A stretch of 64,000 nucleotides of DNA from Rhea pennata (taxonomy: Eukaryota; Chordata; Aves; Rheiformes; Rheidae), in assembly GCF_028389875.1 (NCBI RefSeq), contig NC_084678.1, positions 11,624,899 to 11,688,898 on the forward strand, written 5' to 3'. Positions 58,724-64,000 of this stretch are shown here, piece by piece. A program made the translations under genes and the position numbers. Below the pieces are notes generated by a model. The model did not search any database. It was not told the origin of the DNA and worked only from the letters and a program-made list of their open reading frames with translations. Position 1 is the first letter of the stretch. Every line of letters begins with the position of its first letter.

Positions 58724-61606
58724 CTGCTATGTTCTTAACGCTTTCCTATAAAAATAGATTACATTTTTCAAATAAGGTTTAATTCCTCAAGGTCAGTTAG
58801 TTGGACATCTATTTATGCTGTGTCTAAGTCCTTTCTTAAACGCAGGATACAATTTCCTGTCCAAAACATGCTTGACAATATTCATTATGGTCCCCATTTC
58901 AAGAGTTTGTACAATATTGAGAAGGAAATAAGCCAGAAAGTTCTAAATGGCTCAGTGGCAGGAAACTTTACTGAGGAATTTCAGCTGCTACCTTTCTGTG
59001 GATAATGAGGAAGACTATTTCAGGCTGTACATCATCCCTGTCCTATAACATTTCTTCTGTTCTTTGTTTAATGGGCTACTTCCTACAGAATAGCAAATAT
59101 ACAAAAATTCATTGCAGTCTCCCTGAGTCTTTTGATATCACCTTATACAAGAAACACAGTCTTGAGGTGTTTTTAGAAAAGTCAAAAAAAAATCCCACAC
59201 AGACTGTTTCCATATTGATCTGTCAGTGCGCCTAAAAGTGATTAAAATAGTTTAAATACAGATGCAGACTCAAAGTAATACGCACTTACATAGCAGGTTT
59301 CATCCAGCAATTCTGCAGAACCTACAAACATTAAGGTTTAAATTACCAACAGGAGCAAGGAACCTGAAACCTCTCTCAAGCCCTACACTCTGGTTAACCT
59401 TTGAGGTTAACTGTAAGGGGTGGATTGTTCTGTATCCACTTCTGTGGTGGATTCACCACCCAGTATGCAGAGTCAAGTCATCAGAAATCTCCACAGATCA
59501 GGAGAACATCAGATTTCTGATTTGTATTGTAATGACAACAGCACATCTCTTAAATTACTGCTCCTGAGGCTGGGTACATGTTCATGAATATACATATCAG
59601 AAGATATGGATTCATGTGGCCTTATTTAAATGGAATTGATCCCTTGATAAATATACAGTAAAAATCTGCTTTAGGCTACCTTGGAAAAGACCAGAAAAAA
59701 CAAAAATCCATCACCTAGAAGTAGCCTTTAACTAAAAGTCTAACAGAAATTGTATGGGAAAGCCATGGGGATAAAGTACTTTAAAGTGGCTGATTAAAGT
59801 AAAGCAAGGTGGAAAAGCAGAAGGGCTGACAACCATTCCAGTTCAAACCATGATCTTATCAGCTCTCAGAAGACTTAGAAGAATAAGCTGCAGGAAGACA
59901 TATGGTCAAATTTTAAAAGAAGCTCACAAGAATTTTCAAGTACACATTTTTCTCAGACTTGTTTTAGTTTTTCAAATATTTTGGTGAATGTACAACTTGA
60001 GTTTTGTGCATATGCTTTACTGCAGGCATTGAGAAGTGAAAGAAAGGAAAAAGTAGTGCCATCTGGTTACTGTTTCCTGCTTTCTGAGTCTCATTCACGT
60101 AAGCCCTTTTTAGTAGCAAACATTTGGTTATGTCCACATGTGTTGTCCCGGATATCCCCAGTAGTACATGATATATGAAATGAAAGATGGAACACAGGCC
60201 TGTGAGCCAGTGCTAAGCAATAAACACAGACTGTAGACAGCAAAAAGAGAGAGAAAACTCCTCCAGATTTGATTTGTGAACTTTCAACACCATCATCATC
60301 AAAAGCTTTCTGAATGGATCTCAGCACCTCAGCATGTTGCTCTGCTGAATAGTGCTGGATGTGACCTGCAATTTAACTAGACTTCAGGGGTTATTACTTC
60401 ATATGAACAATTTATATCTGTGAAGTTAACTGACTCACCTTTGGGTGACCTGTCACACTACCCTCAGCAAAATATTTGAAGGCCAGGAACATTGATGTTG
60501 TATGGAGACAACTCAAGGCAGAATTTTGTCCTGTGCTCATTTTCTCATGAGCCAGAGAGCAATAAGAGGCTTCATGCTGATTTGTGCAATTGCTCTGGGT
60601 TTGTTTAGAGCCTTGTCTAGTAAATCTGTTCAATGAGCATGTCATGCCTCGCAATGAGAAAGTGAGAGCATGTAAACAGGGCTTGATTCATCTCATCTCT
60701 CAAGTTCTCTTCAATTTGTATAATACTTGCTAGCCAAGCCCGCATTTGGTATCTGCCTAGGACTAGTTTAGACCACTCCATCATTTCCCACCAGCCTACC
60801 CTTAACACATGCATCCTCTCTTTCAATTGCTCTTCACATTAAGTTGTATGTCCTGGAATCTCTGCCAATACCTGCTATCAGTGTTCCTATCTAGGAGGGA
60901 ATTTTCTGCTGCTAATTCCCCAGATCAGCAGACTTCCAAATGCACGAGTATTGAAACAAGCAGAATGCTAAAAGAATATATGTCTGGCAGACACTCCTAG
61001 ACAAATTCAATAGTGCTACAAACTGATGTATATTCAATCCTAGCATATCAGTCACATCAAATTTGAGTATGATTATCAAAAGACTACATTTGCCTTTAAT
61101 ATAAAACACTTTTTCCCTCCAATTACCTTATGAAATACACATAGTATTATCTCACATATGGCAATAGAAAGACTGATTTTCTCTCCTTCTCCCTTTCTTC
61201 ATATAGAAAAGCCAAGCCTTGCACATTTCAACTTTCTTAAGAATAAAGCATAGCTCAGAAAAATGTTGTTTCATAACCACCTTCTGCAAACACTTGCCGA
61301 TATAATATATTAAGCCAGTCTGAGCTTGTTTCACATAATAATCAATCACATTAAACAATCTACTGCAAATTCTCTGCCAATAAAACACAAAGCCATTTTC
61401 CGTTTCTGATATGCCATCTCTTTGGTTCTGCACAACAAATAGCACTTTCACATAAACCATAACAGTTTCTGCCTTTACCTGTGAAAAAGTGTCCTGTGTC
61501 CTTGTGTTATCCATGTCTGTGAAAATTCTACGTGTTGCATCAGTATCCTATAGGGTTACAAACTATAGTTTACTCATGAATCACGCCTGCTTTTTCACAG
61601 CACTGT

Positions 61607-61629
61607 TCTCTCTCTCTCTCTCTCTCTCA
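61607..61629. repeat. (TC)n microsatellite
   Basis: Uninterrupted TC run of about eleven units. Confidence 0.95.
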
Positions 61630-63259
61630 TGAAATCTTGCAGCCAATGGTTTTTATCAAGTGTTACTTCCTTTTATACTGAGAACTGAAAGAAATAATAA
61701 TGATGCTTTGCTTCCTCATATCAGCTCTGTGAAAAGAGAAAAAAGTAGAAGTTCCCTGTTTGCTTTTTCTTGAGCTGATATTTATCTTTTAGTTACTTCC
61801 TGAAATCAGTGAGTCATGAATGCTAAAATTATGATGTACTAGTACACATTGGTTCTATCTGAACAGCCAACATGTTAGTTACCAAAAAGAAATTCATACT
61901 AAATGAAACAAAGTTTGCCTGAAGAACTATGAATACAATACTCGCTTTTCACAGCAATATTTTTATGCACAGCATCAATCTTACATGCCTTCACATTCCA
62001 CGTATGTGCACATTAGATCAAGGCACAAATGAATCTGCACATTAATGTCATACAAGATTTCTGTAAAGATCAATCATATTTTAAACCATGCCTTTGCTAT
62101 CCATATTGGAAAAGAGAGTTTGGTGATAAGAAGAGAGAACTAACAGTAATGCGTTCCTGAAATCCAACCCTACTTCTAACAATTATTTAGCAGCTCTGAT
62201 AAAGCATACCTTGGTTTCCACATCTATATATTGTGACTTATGACACAAAACCATACAGAAATCAATTCAGAGATGAAACATTTTGAATAGACATGGCTGG
62301 AAGCTGGATTTTTCATATTTTCAAATTCCCTCTGCTCCAAATAGCAGCAAAAAGAAAAATCAAAGGCCATTAAGTATTTCCTGCAACACAAATCTTAAAA
62401 AAAAGTGTCAGAAATTGAAACAATTTGTTTTGATGACGGATCTCAGTTCAACTTTTCCATTACAACAGATGCAATTTTATAAATGTAGTGTGAGAGAGTG
62501 GATAAGTTGGGTTCAGAAGAGGTGCAAACGGACTGCTTTAGGAGCAAGGCCAGGGCTGCTCCCTGGCCCAGCCACACGGCCTTGAGGTGTGTAAATCCCA
62601 CCTGCTCTTTCAGCTGACTTTGCTGTGCACATTCAGAGGAAGATCCAGGCTGATTTATCTGCCAGACCTCAGCCAGAAGATTGCACTGCAAAAGTAAGGA
62701 GAAGGTGCAGGCAGCCTGAGTTAGGGCTGGTAGCCAGAGACAAGCTGCAGAAAGCAACAGGGCAGAGACTCGGCCATCCATCCACCTTGCTGGCAGGGGT
62801 CCCTCAAGAGGCCTGAAACTTGTGCCAAAGACAGGCTTGTGCTTGTGATACACAGCAGATGTACCCAGAGAGATCGTAACTCATACATAGGAAACACGTG
62901 GGAGGCAAGGGATTAGAAACTACTACTCCCAGGATTAGTCAGGGTAACACAAATGAAAGGCAAGGCCAATATATGTTAACATGAACAATTTTTAATCGTT
63001 TGAATTGATTATAAAATATGTTCCTCCTTTGAAAATACGTTAGCTTAACAGACGCCAATAACGTAGAAGGACATGACTAAGTCCAGACCTTCTGAAGAAA
63101 TATTTAGCAAAATGTCTTTTTTTATATGTATATATAAATACTTTTGAGTGAGTACTCTGTGTCCAAGGTGATAGGATAGAAGTTGTTTACTAAACCAAAA
63201 ACTACGGAAAACTTGTTTCTCTAATAGCTATCTTAAGTCATTTAAATACGTATTTCATT

Positions 63260-63283
63260 AAAAAAAAAAAAAAAAAAAAAAAA
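63260..63283. repeat. Poly(A) tract
   Basis: Run of 24 A on the plus strand. Confidence 0.95.
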
Positions 63284-64000
63284 GACAAACTAATTCATCC
63301 AGTATTGGCCTATTCCCCTTTAGAGTCCTCAGCCCTGAAGGAACTACAATTTTCTTTTTAAGTGAAAGAATCCTATGGACCTTCTTCTATAATGCGATTA
63401 TAGCACTGCAGAACATTTTAGAATGGAAAAATGACAGGTTTCTTTCATAAAGGTTTTGCAGACATATTAGATTTTTCCCCTGTGCTGTCTGCAGAACAGC
63501 AGTTTTTGCAAGGCTGCAAAGCTTGTGAGAAAGCAGTTAATCAGAATGGAGCTCAGTTGCTGCTTTCAGAGCAAACATTTTCAATTAATCTGAAGTCATT
63601 AATTATACCCGCCTTTAATAAAGGCTCTGGCGTAATTTTTCTTTTTTTCTCTCTTAAACTCTAAGTTAACTGATGCAAACATATGCCAGGATCATGTGTT
63701 GCAGAAAACACATGGGAAAATTCTCTACTTAAATAAACTACTCTCTAGTGAAGAGGAAACAATGCAGAATAGGGTTTTGAATCAACATGGAAGAGCAAGA
63801 TTACTGTCTGACTGGTACACAAGGTAAATGAGTTGTATCAGCTGTCGATATTTTCCTTCAGAGCAACATAAACCTCTCTGGCAATTTCAGAGAGCTCAAC
63901 ACAAAAGCCAGGTACCATTTCCTTCCCTCCTCTGCACTCAAAATTCACTTTAGTGAGACTCAGCTTACTCCTAGTCATCCTGATGACCCTCCTTTGGAGT

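Larger units (their letters stand above)
53151..64000. other. Intergenic DNA upstream of the formin
   Basis: AT-rich, with two CR1 fragments, several microsatellites and a C-run followed by A-run near 53,908-53,925. No exon of a known gene is recognised on either strand, including the open frames at 61152-61514 (-) and 62443-62853 (-). Confidence 0.65.

Noticed and set aside
61152-61514. 120-codon open frame (-) in the right intergenic region
   Set aside because: No recognisable family; composition resembles random AT-rich translation.
62443-62853. 136-codon open frame (-) with a signal-like leucine stretch
   Set aside because: No cysteine pattern or domain I recognise; low confidence without conservation data.

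Overview
This is a vertebrate nuclear window, almost certainly from a bird. Genes are split into short exons with GT-AG introns, most of the DNA is AT-rich and non-coding with many A-runs and microsatellites, and the interspersed repeats are CR1 LINE 3' ends. One CR1 copy still carries the tandem ATTCTATG octamer tail typical of avian CR1. I see no sign of bacterial, plasmid or viral organisation.

Two genes can be read, head-to-tail on the minus strand. (1) Positions 1-5,600 hold CBLN4 (cerebellin-4), a secreted C1q-family synaptic organiser. Its three coding exons are complete (4869-5171, 3181-3297, 211-408; 205 aa). Exon 1 lies in a strong CpG island (about 4,330-5,330), and the 3' UTR runs off the left edge. 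(2) Positions 22,163-49,216, with a 5' end that probably reaches about 53,000, hold a formin. I assembled it by eye from 16 exons that join in frame into at least 726 residues: a short N-terminal helical segment, two PH-type domains in tandem, a linker with a small proline-rich FH1-like stretch, and a complete FH2 domain that ends near the C-terminus. This matches the pleckstrin-homology-domain-containing formins (PHCF), a vertebrate subtype reported as absent from placental mammals. It is the most interesting item in the window.

Layout: 1-5,171 CBLN4 (intron 2 contains a 447-bp inverted-repeat, MITE-like element); 5,172-5,850 CBLN4 5' UTR and promoter; 5,850-22,160 intergenic with a CR1 at 14,466-14,990; 22,163-49,216 the formin; 49,217-52,932 probable first intron; 52,800-53,150 GC/CpG-rich patch that is the best promoter and first-exon candidate; 53,150-64,000 intergenic with a degraded long CR1 (54,783-55,650) and a younger short CR1 (57,974-58,118). 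The translation start of the formin is not resolved.

The two genes are not known to act in one pathway. CBLN4 acts outside the cell at synapses, and the formin should act on actin at membranes. Their adjacency is useful for synteny: by my recollection of the human order (CBLN4 next to MC3R), a relic of the formin in placental mammals would be expected just upstream of CBLN4.
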